This document shows positions 17,889 through 27,622 of a stretch of 64,000 nt of DNA, piece by piece; position 1 is the stretch's first letter, and each line of letters opens with the position of its first letter. Under the pieces are notes generated by a model. It was not told the DNA's origin. It saw only the letters and a list, made by a program, of their open reading frames with translations, and ran no database searches. Origin of the DNA: Croceivirga sp. (GTDB lineage: Bacteria > Bacteroidota > Bacteroidia > Flavobacteriales > Flavobacteriaceae). Both the position numbers and the translations under genes were made by a program. The stretch covers positions 62,001 through 126,000 of the forward strand of contig JANQKR010000029.1 in the NCBI GenBank assembly GCA_028281025.1, read 5' to 3'.

Positions 17889-19160
17889 ATGGAATCCGTA
17901 CAGGCCATAAAACAACGTTTTGAGCTTATTGGGAACAACCCTAAGTTCAATAGGGCTCTGGAAAAAGCAATGCAGGTCGCCCCCACGGATATTTCCGTAT
18001 TGGTCACTGGGGAAAGTGGTGTTGGTAAGGAATCCATTCCCAAGATCATCCATTCCCTCTCGCACAGAAAACATGCCAAGTATATTGCCGTAAACTGTGG
18101 GGCCATCCCGGAAGGAACCATAGACAGTGAACTTTTTGGGCACGAAAAAGGGGCCTTTACCGGTGCCACACAGACCCGGAGCGGCTATTTTGAAGTAGCC
18201 GATGGAGGTACTATTTTTTTGGATGAAGTGGGAGAACTTCCCTTAACTACCCAAGTGCGTTTGCTACGGGTATTGGAAAATGGGGAATTCTTAAAAGTAG
18301 GTTCTTCCCAAGTCCAAAAAACGGATGTACGTATTGTGGCCGCAACCAACATCCATATGTTTGAAGCCATAAAAAAGGAGAAATTCCGCGAGGATCTATA
18401 CTATAGATTGAGTACGGTAGAAATCAATATCCCTCCCTTAAGGGAACGCCAGGGAGACATCCACCTGTTATTTCGAAAGTTCGCTTCGGACTTTGGACAA
18501 AAATATAAAATGCCTACGGTGCGCTTATCGGAAGAAGCCATCCAACTGCTCCTAAAACACCGATGGCCGGGAAACATCCGACAGCTACGGAATATCGCCG
18601 AGCAAATTTCCGTTTTGGAAGAGAACAGGGAAATATCTGCGGCTACATTACATAGCTATTTGCCCAATATGGCTTCCACCAACCTTCCTGCCATTGTCAA
18701 TTCCAAAGAGAAGGAAAGTGACTTTAGTAACGAACGGGAAATCCTTTACAAAGTTTTGTTTGATATGAAGAGTGACCTCAACGATTTGAAAAAGTTGACA
18801 ATGGAACTGCTCAAGGGGGATAATTCCAAAAAGGTCCAGGAAGAAAACGAAACACTGATACGAAAGATTTATGGGGATGAAAAGGAAGCCGTGCCCGCAG
18901 AAGAAACGGTTACCGAAGTGTTGTCCCTCCCGGAGCCCGTTGTTGAAAACATGGCACCATCCAGACCACAGCCCGTTGAGGACCGATACCATTTTGCCGA
19001 GGAAATAGAGGAGGAGGAAACCCTTTCCCTTCAGGAAAAAGAAATAGAGCTTATACGAAAATCCCTGGAACGAAATCGCGGAAAGCGAAAAGCGGCCGCG
19101 GCAGAACTGGGGATATCGGAACGAACACTGTATCGAAAGATCAAACAATATGATTTATAG
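17889..19160 (+). CDS. Sigma-54 activator (AAA+ plus Fis HTH) without receiver domain
   Basis: This 423-residue bacterial enhancer-binding protein opens sigma-54 promoters by ATP hydrolysis. The AAA+ domain starts almost at the N-terminus: Walker A GESGVGKE (41-48), sigma-54 contact loop GAFTGA (88-93), Walker B GGTIFLDE (106-113). A Glu-rich linker of about 100 residues follows, then a Fis-type HTH (RKAAAAELGISERTLYRKI). There is no response-regulator or sensor domain at the N-terminus, so no phosphorylation input is visible. It is joined to miaB with no gap and followed by lptE after 20 bp. A sigma-54-like element lies ahead of groES, four genes downstream. Confidence 0.94.
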   Translation: MESVQAIKQRFELIGNNPKFNRALEKAMQVAPTDISVLVTGESGVGKESIPKIIHSLSHRKHAKYIAVNCGAIPEGTIDSELFGHEKGAFTGATQTRSGYFEVADGGTIFLDEVGELPLTTQVRLLRVLENGEFLKVGSSQVQKTDVRIVAATNIHMFEAIKKEKFREDLYYRLSTVEINIPPLRERQGDIHLLFRKFASDFGQKYKMPTVRLSEEAIQLLLKHRWPGNIRQLRNIAEQISVLEENREISAATLHSYLPNMASTNLPAIVNSKEKESDFSNEREILYKVLFDMKSDLNDLKKLTMELLKGDNSKKVQEENETLIRKIYGDEKEAVPAEETVTEVLSLPEPVVENMAPSRPQPVEDRYHFAEEIEEEETLSLQEKEIELIRKSLERNRGKRKAAAAELGISERTLYRKIKQYDL

Positions 19161-19180
19161 TCACCTAGTGCCATAACCCT

Positions 19181-19699
19181 ATGAAAAAACACATTTCAAT
19201 TGTAGTGCTTTTTGTATTGCCCCTCCTTTTCAATGGTTGTGGTATTTATAATTTTTCCGGAGCTAGTACGGGAACGGCAGAATCCTTTCAGGTGAACTTT
19301 TTCCAGAACTATGCGGACCAAAGTCCAGGTTCCACCATAGAGCCCCAATTGGACAGGGACTTTACCAATTCCCTTCAAGATTTGATTGCCAACCTTACCA
19401 GCCTGTCCCTAACGAGCAATGGGGGTGATTTGGTCTATGAGGGGGAAATTGTGGAGTATCGGGTTTCCCCAATGTCCGCTTCCGCCAACCAAACGGCGGC
19501 CCAAAACCGCTTGACGATGAGTGTCAATGTCCGCTTTTATAATACGACCAAGGAAGATTCGGATTTTGAACGCCGTTTTTCATTTTTCTTTGATTTTCCA
19601 GGCACCCAACTTTTGGAAAACGTGAAAGGGGAAGCCCATGAAGTGATCTTTGAGCGGATTACCCAGGATATTTTTAATGCCTCATTAGCAGACTGGTAA
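19181..19699 (+). CDS. lptE: LPS assembly lipoprotein LptE
   Basis: LptE (172 residues) is the outer-membrane lipoprotein that plugs LptD and helps insert LPS. The lipobox is NGC at about residue 20, followed by GIYNFSGAS, which is typical of Bacteroidota LptE. The body has the alternating strand pattern with VYEGEIVEYRVSP and a C-terminal helix. It begins 20 bp after the sigma-54 activator gene. Together with lptC (53713) and lpxB (40129), it adds to the LPS genes in this window. Confidence 0.88.
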   Translation: MKKHISIVVLFVLPLLFNGCGIYNFSGASTGTAESFQVNFFQNYADQSPGSTIEPQLDRDFTNSLQDLIANLTSLSLTSNGGDLVYEGEIVEYRVSPMSASANQTAAQNRLTMSVNVRFYNTTKEDSDFERRFSFFFDFPGTQLLENVKGEAHEVIFERITQDIFNASLADW

Positions 19700-19701
19700 C
19701 C

Positions 19702-20577
19702 ATGAACGTTTCAGATTTTAAAAAACTGCTCCAAGACCCCAGTACCATTCTTTCTCCACGTGAGACCAGGGAACTGGAGGCCATTTTGGAAGAGTACCCT
19801 TATTTCCAGGCAGCAAGGGCGCTTCACCTCAAAGGCTTAAAAAATCTGGAATCCTACAAGTACAATACCGCCCTTAAGCTTACTGCCGCACATACGACTG
19901 ATCGGGAAATACTTTTTGATTACATCACCTCCAAGGAATTTGACCAAAACCATATCGCAAATTCCATTATGGGCAGGGAAACTACCCTGACCGACAAACA
20001 AACCATTTCCGAAGAAATCGAGCCCAACCCTGACGCTGCGGTTATCCTCGGCGAAACGGACGAAAGCCCACTGCCACAAAATATTCAACACGCGGAGAAA
20101 ATCCTGGATCCCAAATTATTTGACAATAAGCTTCCTGCAAAGGCCTCCACCGAAGAAAATTCCCCTGAAAAACAATTGGAACTGGGCAAACCCCTCGCGT
20201 TCACCAAAGGTGAAAAACATTCCTTTACGGAGTGGCTGCAACTTGCCCAGAAAAAACCCATTGAAAAATCGGCCGATGATCCGCAGGAATCCCTGGACAA
20301 AAAGAAGAAGTTTGCACTATTGGACAAGTTTATAGAAAACAACCCCAAAATTGTACCCAAGGAAGACGCTGAAGTAAGAATTGATATCAAGGAATCGTCC
20401 AAAATAGACAGCAACGAACTCATGACCGAAACTTTGGCAAAGGTTTATTTGGAACAGAAGAAGTATAAAAAGGCTGTTCAGGCATATAAAATATTGAGTT
20501 TGAAATATCCAGAAAAAAGTGGTTTCTTTGCCGACCAAATTAAAGCGGTCAAAAAGCTGCAAAAAGAAAAGGATTAA
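19702..20577 (+). CDS. Hypothetical protein with TPR-like C-terminus
   Basis: I do not recognise a named family for this 291-residue protein. The N-terminal 90 residues are helical (MNVSDFKKLLQDP, EEYPYFQAARALHLKGL), the middle is a Glu/Pro/Lys-rich low-complexity linker, and the last 50 residues form a TPR-like helix pair (ETLAKVYLEQKKYKKAVQAY). There is no signal peptide or membrane helix, so it is predicted cytoplasmic. It starts 2 bp after lptE and ends 1 bp before secG, placing it in an envelope and export operon. A scaffold or chaperone-type role is only a guess. Confidence 0.8.
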   Translation: MNVSDFKKLLQDPSTILSPRETRELEAILEEYPYFQAARALHLKGLKNLESYKYNTALKLTAAHTTDREILFDYITSKEFDQNHIANSIMGRETTLTDKQTISEEIEPNPDAAVILGETDESPLPQNIQHAEKILDPKLFDNKLPAKASTEENSPEKQLELGKPLAFTKGEKHSFTEWLQLAQKKPIEKSADDPQESLDKKKKFALLDKFIENNPKIVPKEDAEVRIDIKESSKIDSNELMTETLAKVYLEQKKYKKAVQAYKILSLKYPEKSGFFADQIKAVKKLQKEKD

Positions 20578-20578
20578 G

Positions 20579-20941
20579 ATGAGTACGTTTTCAATTTTTT
20601 TGGTGTTGATTATCCTTGTTTGCCTACTATTGGTTTTGGTCATTATGGTTCAAAACCCAAAAGGTGGGGGCCTTTCATCCTCGTTCGGAGGTGGAGGAAA
20701 CCAAGTGGTTGGTGGAGTCAAAAAAACAGGGGACTTTTTGGACAAAAGCACCTGGACATTGGCAGGATTGTTAATTGTCCTGATTTTACTGTCCAATGTG
20801 GCCCTGAAAGGAAATTACAGCACTCCTGATTCAAAACTGTTGCAAAGGGACGATATTGAAAATACGATTCCTGAAGCTGTTCCCGAGGAAATTCCAGAAG
20901 AGGTGCCAGCAACTGACAATTCCTTGGATACCATTCAATAA
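20579..20941 (+). CDS. secG: Preprotein translocase subunit SecG
   Basis: SecG (120 residues) is the small third subunit of the SecYEG channel. It has two membrane helices, one at residues 4-22 and one near 55-72. Between them is the conserved cytoplasmic segment QNPKGGGLSSSFGGGGNQVVGG. The C-terminal 40 residues are an acidic Glu/Pro tail (PEEIPEEVPATD), longer than in E. coli. I chose ATG 20579, which nearly touches the previous stop, rather than an upstream in-frame start inside that gene. A strong terminator follows. Confidence 0.93.
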   Translation: MSTFSIFLVLIILVCLLLVLVIMVQNPKGGGLSSSFGGGGNQVVGGVKKTGDFLDKSTWTLAGLLIVLILLSNVALKGNYSTPDSKLLQRDDIENTIPEAVPEEIPEEVPATDNSLDTIQ

Positions 20942-20960
20942 AAAATAGTTTTTACAAAGT

Positions 20961-20995
20961 AAAATGCCAGCTCAATGACAAGCTGGCATTTTTGT
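20961..20995 (+). terminator. Strong Rho-independent terminator after secG
   Basis: Twelve-base perfect arms at 20961-20972 and 20981-20992 (AAAATGCCAGCT / AGCTGGCATTTT) flank an 8-base loop and run into TTTTTG. This separates the miaB-secG transcript from groESL, which must therefore have its own promoter. Confidence 0.88.
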
Positions 20996-21022
20996 TTTAA
21001 CAGATTGTCAGTTTTTGGATAA

Positions 21023-21037
21023 TGGCACAATTTCTGC
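21023..21037 (+). promoter_or_regulatory. Candidate sigma-54 (-24/-12) promoter of groES-groEL
   Basis: TGGCAC, five bases, then CTGC gives GG (21024-21025) and GC (21036-21037) separated by exactly 10 bp, the strict sigma-54 spacing. It matches the consensus TGGCAC-N5-TTGC except for one base of the -12 box. Transcription would start near 21048, about 30 bases before the groES ATG. It lies directly after the secG terminator. No CIRCE repeat is present. The match is seen; its use by RpoN is inferred. Confidence 0.55.
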
Positions 21038-21078
21038 CCCATGGAAGGCAGAATTATAAAACCATAAAATTTATACAA

Positions 21079-21357
21079 ATGGCTAAAGTAAATATTAAAC
21101 CATTGGCAGATAGGGTTTTAATTGAACCCATGGAAGCCGAAACCAAAACAGCTTCTGGCATCATCATTCCAGATACGGCAAAAGAAAAGCCCCAAAAAGG
21201 AAAAGTTGTGGCAGTGGGACCTGGCACCAAGGATGAGGACATGACTGTTAGTGTTGGTGATTCTGTCCTTTACGGAAAATATTCCGGTACCGATCTTAAG
21301 TTGGACGGTATAGATTATTTGATAATGAGGCAGAGCGATATCCTCGCAATTGTATAA
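21079..21357 (+). CDS. groES: Co-chaperonin GroES
   Basis: GroES (92 residues) is the heptameric lid of the GroEL folding chamber. The sequence has the family pattern [12 protein letters not shown], the mobile loop [18 protein letters not shown], the roof segment and the C-terminal [14 protein letters not shown] chose ATG 21079, which gives the standard length; an in-frame ATG at 21022 would add a non-family N-terminus and overlaps the promoter. groEL follows after 63 bp. Confidence 0.97.
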   Translation: MAKVNIKPLADRVLIEPMEAETKTASGIIIPDTAKEKPQKGKVVAVGPGTKDEDMTVSVGDSVLYGKYSGTDLKLDGIDYLIMRQSDILAIV

Positions 21358-21405
21358 AGCTAAAACGAAGAAATTAATCAACAATTCCCACTACCAAGGG
21401 AATGA

Positions 21406-23052
<1,647 letters not shown>

Positions 23053-23060
23053 GACCGCAC

Positions 23061-23090
23061 CACAAACAAGTTCCATAACGCTTGTTTGTG
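23061..23090 (+). repeat. Perfect 10-bp inverted repeat after groEL
   Basis: CACAAACAAG (23061-23070) and CTTGTTTGTG (23081-23090) pair perfectly around a 10-base loop, 8 bp after the groEL stop. No T-run follows, so it is probably an RNA-stabilising 3' hairpin placed just ahead of the true terminator. Confidence 0.6.
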
Positions 23091-23100
23091 AATACCATAG

Positions 23101-23140
23101 CGCCCTGTCTTTTGCTTTTGCTCAAGACAGGGCGTTTTTT
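23101..23140 (+). terminator. Rho-independent terminator of groES-groEL
   Basis: Eleven-base perfect arms at 23101-23111 and 23124-23134 (CGCCCTGTCTT / AAGACAGGGCG) are followed by six T. It overlaps the stop of the convergent metal-module gene by two bases. Confidence 0.9.
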
Positions 23141-23858
23141 ATACCATTTGGGCAAGCATCCCAATGGCCATAAGTAACATAATGGCATTTTCAATAAAGG
23201 TGGCTTCGGTCATTGGCAATTGTAGTGCCGTACCCAAACATGCGCAACGAATTGCTTTTTTATCCAAAAGGGTTTTGGTCACACCATAGGTGGTGATGCC
23301 CAAAATTAAAATGGTGGCCACAAGGGCAATCCGGATCTCAAATCGCATCAGGAACATCAATCCCAACACCAGTTCCAAAAAAGGATAGACCCAGCCGTAA
23401 ATCGGAATGGCCCTGGCCAAGGGATCGTACATTCTAAAGCTTTCGGGAAACCCCTTTAGGTCCAAAAATTTAAAAAAACTGAAAACAATATAGAACAGGC
23501 CCATAAAATCGAGCATGGCCTCCCCCGTATTCCAATCCTTGTAATGTAAAAGAAAGGCTGCGGCAAAGAGGTAGCCAAAAATTAGGAACAAAGGTTTCAG
23601 TTGTTGAAATTTGGACTTCCCAACAACTGAATTTTGTTCATATGTTTCCCGAATACCCATTTCCCCCAGACTGTATTTATCGGGAAGTGCCGCCCTTAGG
23701 TCCGACAGTCCCAAAGGGCGTTGCATGGTAATTTCCGCTTCCCCTTTGTCAAGGTCAACCTCAACCGCTTCAATTCCATCCACGTGCAACAGCTTTTCCT
23801 TAACCGAAGAGACGCATCCCTGACAGGTCATTCCATCCACGGAATAGGTCCGTTTCAT
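23139..23858 (-). CDS. HMA metal-binding domain fused to a MauE/DoxX-like membrane domain
   Basis: This 239-residue fusion protein has an N-terminal heavy-metal-associated domain (residues 1-68) with the metal motif GMTCQGC (Cys12, Cys15). The remainder contains about four membrane helices, as in MauE/DoxX-type proteins, with a Cys pair (IRCACLG) near the end. The layout suggests a membrane protein that receives a soft metal such as copper, or moves electrons to it. It is the last gene of a minus-strand metal set and lies 2 bp after the small HMA protein gene. The substrate metal is inferred. Confidence 0.85.
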   Translation of the reverse strand: MKRTYSVDGMTCQGCVSSVKEKLLHVDGIEAVEVDLDKGEAEITMQRPLGLSDLRAALPDKYSLGEMGIRETYEQNSVVGKSKFQQLKPLFLIFGYLFAAAFLLHYKDWNTGEAMLDFMGLFYIVFSFFKFLDLKGFPESFRMYDPLARAIPIYGWVYPFLELVLGLMFLMRFEIRIALVATILILGITTYGVTKTLLDKKAIRCACLGTALQLPMTEATFIENAIMLLMAIGMLAQMV

Positions 23859-23860
23859 TG

Positions 23861-24217
23861 CTAATGTTTTTTGCTATCGTCCGTATCATCCTCACGATAC
23901 TTGCAACAGGCATGGACGTTGTCATATGCCTCCTGGGTTGCCTTCAATTCCTTGGTATCGTGTCCTACAGCGACCAAAGCCGTTTTAATTTCCATGGGAT
24001 TGGTTTTCCGCTCATCAACAATCAGTGATAGTTTATGGGAGGGAATATCCCAGTCCGCGAATTTCACCCCAGGTACCCCCAAAGCCGCCTTTTCAATCCG
24101 CATTTTGCACATTTCACATTTTCCATCTACCTCAAAGGTCATTTTCTTGTTCTTCTCCTGTGCGAAACCAATGGTGCCGATCAGAAGAAAAAATGCAACG
24201 ATTACATTGTTTTTCAT
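23861..24217 (-). CDS. Exported heavy-metal-associated (HMA) domain protein
   Basis: This 118-residue small metallochaperone-like protein has a signal peptide (cleavage near GFAQ) and one HMA domain with CEMC (Cys34, Cys37) in place of the usual MxCxxC. A second cysteine pair near the C-terminus (HACCKYR) is followed by an Asp/Lys/His tail, which could also hold metal. It is predicted to be periplasmic. Located between the TonB receptor gene (22 bp) and the HMA-MauE fusion gene (2 bp), it probably passes a metal between them. Confidence 0.85.
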   Translation of the reverse strand: MKNNVIVAFFLLIGTIGFAQEKNKKMTFEVDGKCEMCKMRIEKAALGVPGVKFADWDIPSHKLSLIVDERKTNPMEIKTALVAVGHDTKELKATQEAYDNVHACCKYREDDTDDSKKH

Positions 24218-24239
24218 TGTTCTATTTTTAGTTATTAAT

Positions 24240-26483
24240 TTATGATTTAAATCGAAATCCCAGATACACCATTCTTCCTAAAATGGGCGCATATACAATA
24301 GTGGTATCAAAATTTGACCCAAAAGGGTTGCCTGCATCCAAAATAGGATTGGGTTGGGTTACCGCCGTTAGGTTTTCCCCACCGACATACACTTCAAATT
24401 TATTGGAAAACACTTTGGTGACCTGGGCATTCATTAAACTATATCCATCAACAAAATCCCCCAGTTGCGAGGGTACGGGATTTGTTGAAGTATTGGGAAG
24501 ACGTTGCTCCCCAACGGCGTGAAGGGTATAATCCAATCGCCATTGACTTCCATTTTCCTTGGTTTTGGTCTCATAGCCCAAATTGGCAAAAAACCGGTTG
24601 CGGGCCACCAATGGCCGTTGTAAAAGCCCCGTTTGGTATTGGGTCTTTACATCATAAAATTTATAGGCCGTCCTCAAATCCAAATTGGGTGCCACTTCAT
24701 GGTTCAATTCTATTTGAAGGCTATTGGCGTAACTTTCCCCTTCCAAATTGGAGAAAACCACGGCCCTTGGATTTTCCCAATCCACTACGACCTGATTTTC
24801 AAACTCCGTTCGATAAAAATCGATTGAAAAATTCCCCGGACGGTCAAATAAGGAGAACCCCTGTAAAAAACTGACTCCAAAATTGATGGCCCGTTCTGCA
24901 TCAAAACCATAAATATCGCCCCCGTTGCCCAAAAGTTGAATGGTCCTTGAAGATCCGAACAACTGTTGGTTTTCAGCAAATATATTGGCCGCCCTTCTTC
25001 CTATACCAAAGGAGCCCCGTAAACTCCCCAGTTCCCAGGGAGTATACCGGACATGAAAACGTGGAGTGAAAAAATTTCCCAATCGGTTGTGCGTATCAAA
25101 ACGCAAACCCGCCGTAAGGCTCACCTTCTCCAAATTATCATAGCTGTATTCAAAAAATGCCCCTGCAGAGCGATCGGACCGTATAAAATTGGCATCATTT
25201 ACCAATTCGTTATAGCCGTCATAGGCAAAGGTCAATCCCGTTTTGAACTTATGTTGCGTGTTTCCAATGATGGAGTTAAAAATGAGATTGGAATAGATGC
25301 TTTCATGATCAATATCGTACACATTGAACCCATAGTAGGAATCCTGTTGATGGTTGCTGTACGCCGCCTGAAAACCAAAACTCTGAAAAGGCAGATTGGG
25401 AAATACGTATCCCAATTTTAATGAGGAGTCAAAACGTTGGGTATCAATCTCACTCCCCCATGCATTGGTGGTGAACCTATCCGTATCCGGGTTAAAATTG
25501 GTCTGCCCCACTTGTTTTTCGTCATTTAAAAAACGAAGGTTAATAAAGCTGACCCAACCCTTTTCGGGATTTTGGTATTGCCACCGATTCTGAATGTTGA
25601 TCTGATTGGCCAGCGGGACATCCAAAAAATCATCATCGTTCATATCCACCTCCACCGTACGTTGGTTTCCGTGTAGGTAAAGCCCCGTGCTCCATCTGTC
25701 GGATAGTTTGTAATTAAAATGGGTATTCAACTCCAACCTCCCATTAAGGTTGGCATAGCCATTTACAAAGATCGGGGTGTCCGTGAGGGGTTTGACCAAC
25801 TCCGTATTGATTTGGCCGGAAATGCTCTCAAACCCATTGACCACACTTCCCGCGCCTTTGGTAATTTGAATGCTCTCTATCCAAGTGCCCGGGGTAAAGG
25901 TAAGCCCGTAGGTTTGGGAAGCCCCGCGGACCATGGGAATGTTCTCCTGGGTAATCAATAGATACGGGCTCGTGAGGCCCAACATCTGGATTTGCTTGGT
26001 CCCGGTAAGGGCATCATTAAAATTTACATCAATGGCGGGATTGGTCTCAAAACTTTCAGAAAGGTTGCAACAAGCAGCTTTTAGCAACTCGGCACTGTTT
26101 ATGGTTACCACATTTTGAGAGGTAAAATAGGTTTTTTGAACAGCTTCCCGTTCTTGTTGGACTACCACTTCGTCCAGCTGATTTGACGGTTTCAACCAAT
26201 GGTGCACCATTTTTGGCCCATTGATCGTAAGGGTATCCGCTTGAAATCCAACATAGCTGATCACAAGCTTGTTATATGCATTACTGAAGGGAATTGAAAA
26301 AAGCCCTTTTTCATCTGTAATTGTCCCAATGGGGGAGTTGAGCCAATAGACATTGGCACCTTGAAGGCCTATATGTTTACCAGCATCATTAGCTTCCATT
26401 ACCATGCCTTCAACTTTTTCCTGGGCAATGGCGCAAAAAACACTTATCAGTGTGATGATCAGTAAACCAAAATGTTTTTTCAT
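24240..26483 (-). CDS. TonB-dependent outer-membrane receptor (metal-associated)
   Basis: This 747-residue outer-membrane transporter has a signal peptide (ending FCAIAQ), a carboxypeptidase-like beta-sandwich of about 80 residues (VEGMVMEANDAGKHIGLQGANVYW), a plug domain, and a 22-strand barrel ending in an aromatic C-terminus (MVYLGFRFKS). The plug contains two adjacent cysteines (LLKAACCNLSESFETNP), a motif I associate with receptors in copper and other metal gene sets. Neighbouring HMA genes support a metal or metallophore substrate. It starts a three-gene run with the two HMA genes. Confidence 0.9.
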   Translation of the reverse strand: MKKHFGLLIITLISVFCAIAQEKVEGMVMEANDAGKHIGLQGANVYWLNSPIGTITDEKGLFSIPFSNAYNKLVISYVGFQADTLTINGPKMVHHWLKPSNQLDEVVVQQEREAVQKTYFTSQNVVTINSAELLKAACCNLSESFETNPAIDVNFNDALTGTKQIQMLGLTSPYLLITQENIPMVRGASQTYGLTFTPGTWIESIQITKGAGSVVNGFESISGQINTELVKPLTDTPIFVNGYANLNGRLELNTHFNYKLSDRWSTGLYLHGNQRTVEVDMNDDDFLDVPLANQINIQNRWQYQNPEKGWVSFINLRFLNDEKQVGQTNFNPDTDRFTTNAWGSEIDTQRFDSSLKLGYVFPNLPFQSFGFQAAYSNHQQDSYYGFNVYDIDHESIYSNLIFNSIIGNTQHKFKTGLTFAYDGYNELVNDANFIRSDRSAGAFFEYSYDNLEKVSLTAGLRFDTHNRLGNFFTPRFHVRYTPWELGSLRGSFGIGRRAANIFAENQQLFGSSRTIQLLGNGGDIYGFDAERAINFGVSFLQGFSLFDRPGNFSIDFYRTEFENQVVVDWENPRAVVFSNLEGESYANSLQIELNHEVAPNLDLRTAYKFYDVKTQYQTGLLQRPLVARNRFFANLGYETKTKENGSQWRLDYTLHAVGEQRLPNTSTNPVPSQLGDFVDGYSLMNAQVTKVFSNKFEVYVGGENLTAVTQPNPILDAGNPFGSNFDTTIVYAPILGRMVYLGFRFKS

Positions 26484-26554
26484 TAAAATTTAATTTGAAT
26501 TATGACAATACGAATTAGTTCCTAGGGTTACGGAGTGACCCTAAAATGCCATTA

Positions 26555-26965
26555 TCAAATTAAAAAGACCTCATGCAGGATATATAAGTCCTGTATCGGT
26601 AAAGGGGGTGGGTAATCGGTATTCTTGACAACATCTTTGGAAGGAACCAAGATCGGTTCCAGGTACGATTGGGCAAAAGCCACCAGAAAAACTTGTGAAT
26701 CCAGGTCAAGTTCCTCCCAAGAAAGCTTTAGGTTATCCTGGCCTTCCATGGTAAAGGATTCGTCATCACAACAATCCATATCGCCCATGGTTTCACCCAT
26801 AAAGGCCATGGCTTCTTCCATCCCACAGCTGTCCGCATCATGAAAGAATGCCACATCCATAACACGGCCCATGCAAAGGTGTTTTTCAACCGACCACGAG
26901 ATAGTGGAGAGAAGCACCAACATGGCGAGAAAAGGAGCAACTATTTTGCGAACCAAATTTTTCAC
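26555..26965 (-). CDS. HYC_CC_PP family envelope protein
   Basis: This 136-residue protein matches the pattern that names the HYC_CC_PP family: an N-terminal membrane or signal segment, a His-x-Cys site (KHLCMG), an adjacent cysteine pair (MDCCDDE), and a proline run (YPPPLP) near the end. Acidic and Met-rich stretches (AMAFMGETMGDMDCC) suggest soft-metal binding. The start is GTG 26965, seven residues before the hydrophobic segment, and a TAAATTTG -7 element lies only five bases upstream, so the leader is almost absent. It precedes the TonB receptor gene by 71 bp in the same direction. Confidence 0.78.
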   Translation of the reverse strand: MKNLVRKIVAPFLAMLVLLSTISWSVEKHLCMGRVMDVAFFHDADSCGMEEAMAFMGETMGDMDCCDDESFTMEGQDNLKLSWEELDLDSQVFLVAFAQSYLEPILVPSKDVVKNTDYPPPLPIQDLYILHEVFLI

Positions 26966-27071
26966 CTTGCAAATTTACAAAATACGGAAACCCAAACCGA
27001 TCTGTTAACCTACTTTTAAGAAGACCCGGATTGTAATTTATTGAAATTTCAACGACTTTTACCCTTTAATT

Positions 27072-27533
27072 ATGTTACACATGTTTGATTCGTTAAAGGA
27101 AAAAGTTGAGAAAACCATAGCCAAATCGGAGCTCACATCCACCGAGAAAATGCAACGGATTTGTGATGACCTGAAAGCGACCGTTGATTACTACGATTGG
27201 GTTGGGTTCTATTTCAAAAACGGCGACAAACGTGAATTGAAATTGGGTCCGTATGCAGGGCAACCTACCGACCACACCATTATTCCATTTGGAAAAGGTA
27301 TCTGTGGACAGGTTGCCGAAAGCAATCAAAATTTTGTAGTGCCCGATGTTCATGCCCAGGACAATTACATTGCCTGTAGCCTCACGGTAAAGTCGGAAAT
27401 CGTAGTTCCCCTTTTTAAAAATGGTGAGAATATCGGCCAAATTGATATTGATTCAAACACCCCTGACCCCTTTTCCGAGTCTGACGAACGCTTTCTGGAA
27501 TTCGTGAATGAAAAAGTGGCCGAAATTCTTTAA
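27072..27533 (+). CDS. GAF domain protein, free-methionine-(R)-sulfoxide reductase-like
   Basis: This 153-residue single GAF domain resembles fRMsr, which reduces free methionine-(R)-sulfoxide. Seen are DWVGFYF, GKGICG and HAQDNYIAC, which hold the equivalents of E. coli Cys94 and the catalytic Cys118. The third cysteine (E. coli Cys84) is absent: that region reads AGQPTDHTII. A two-cysteine enzyme is possible, or a related GAF sensor. It is a single plus-strand gene upstream of purH (89 bp). ATG 27072 and ATG 27081 are both usable starts. Confidence 0.78.
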   Translation: MLHMFDSLKEKVEKTIAKSELTSTEKMQRICDDLKATVDYYDWVGFYFKNGDKRELKLGPYAGQPTDHTIIPFGKGICGQVAESNQNFVVPDVHAQDNYIACSLTVKSEIVVPLFKNGENIGQIDIDSNTPDPFSESDERFLEFVNEKVAEIL

Positions 27534-27622
27534 AACTTTAGCCGTTTTGTTGATAAACGACTATTAATCATCCTATTAAAAAAGGTATTTTTGAGGCTTT
27601 AATTTTCGCAGCTTAAATACCT

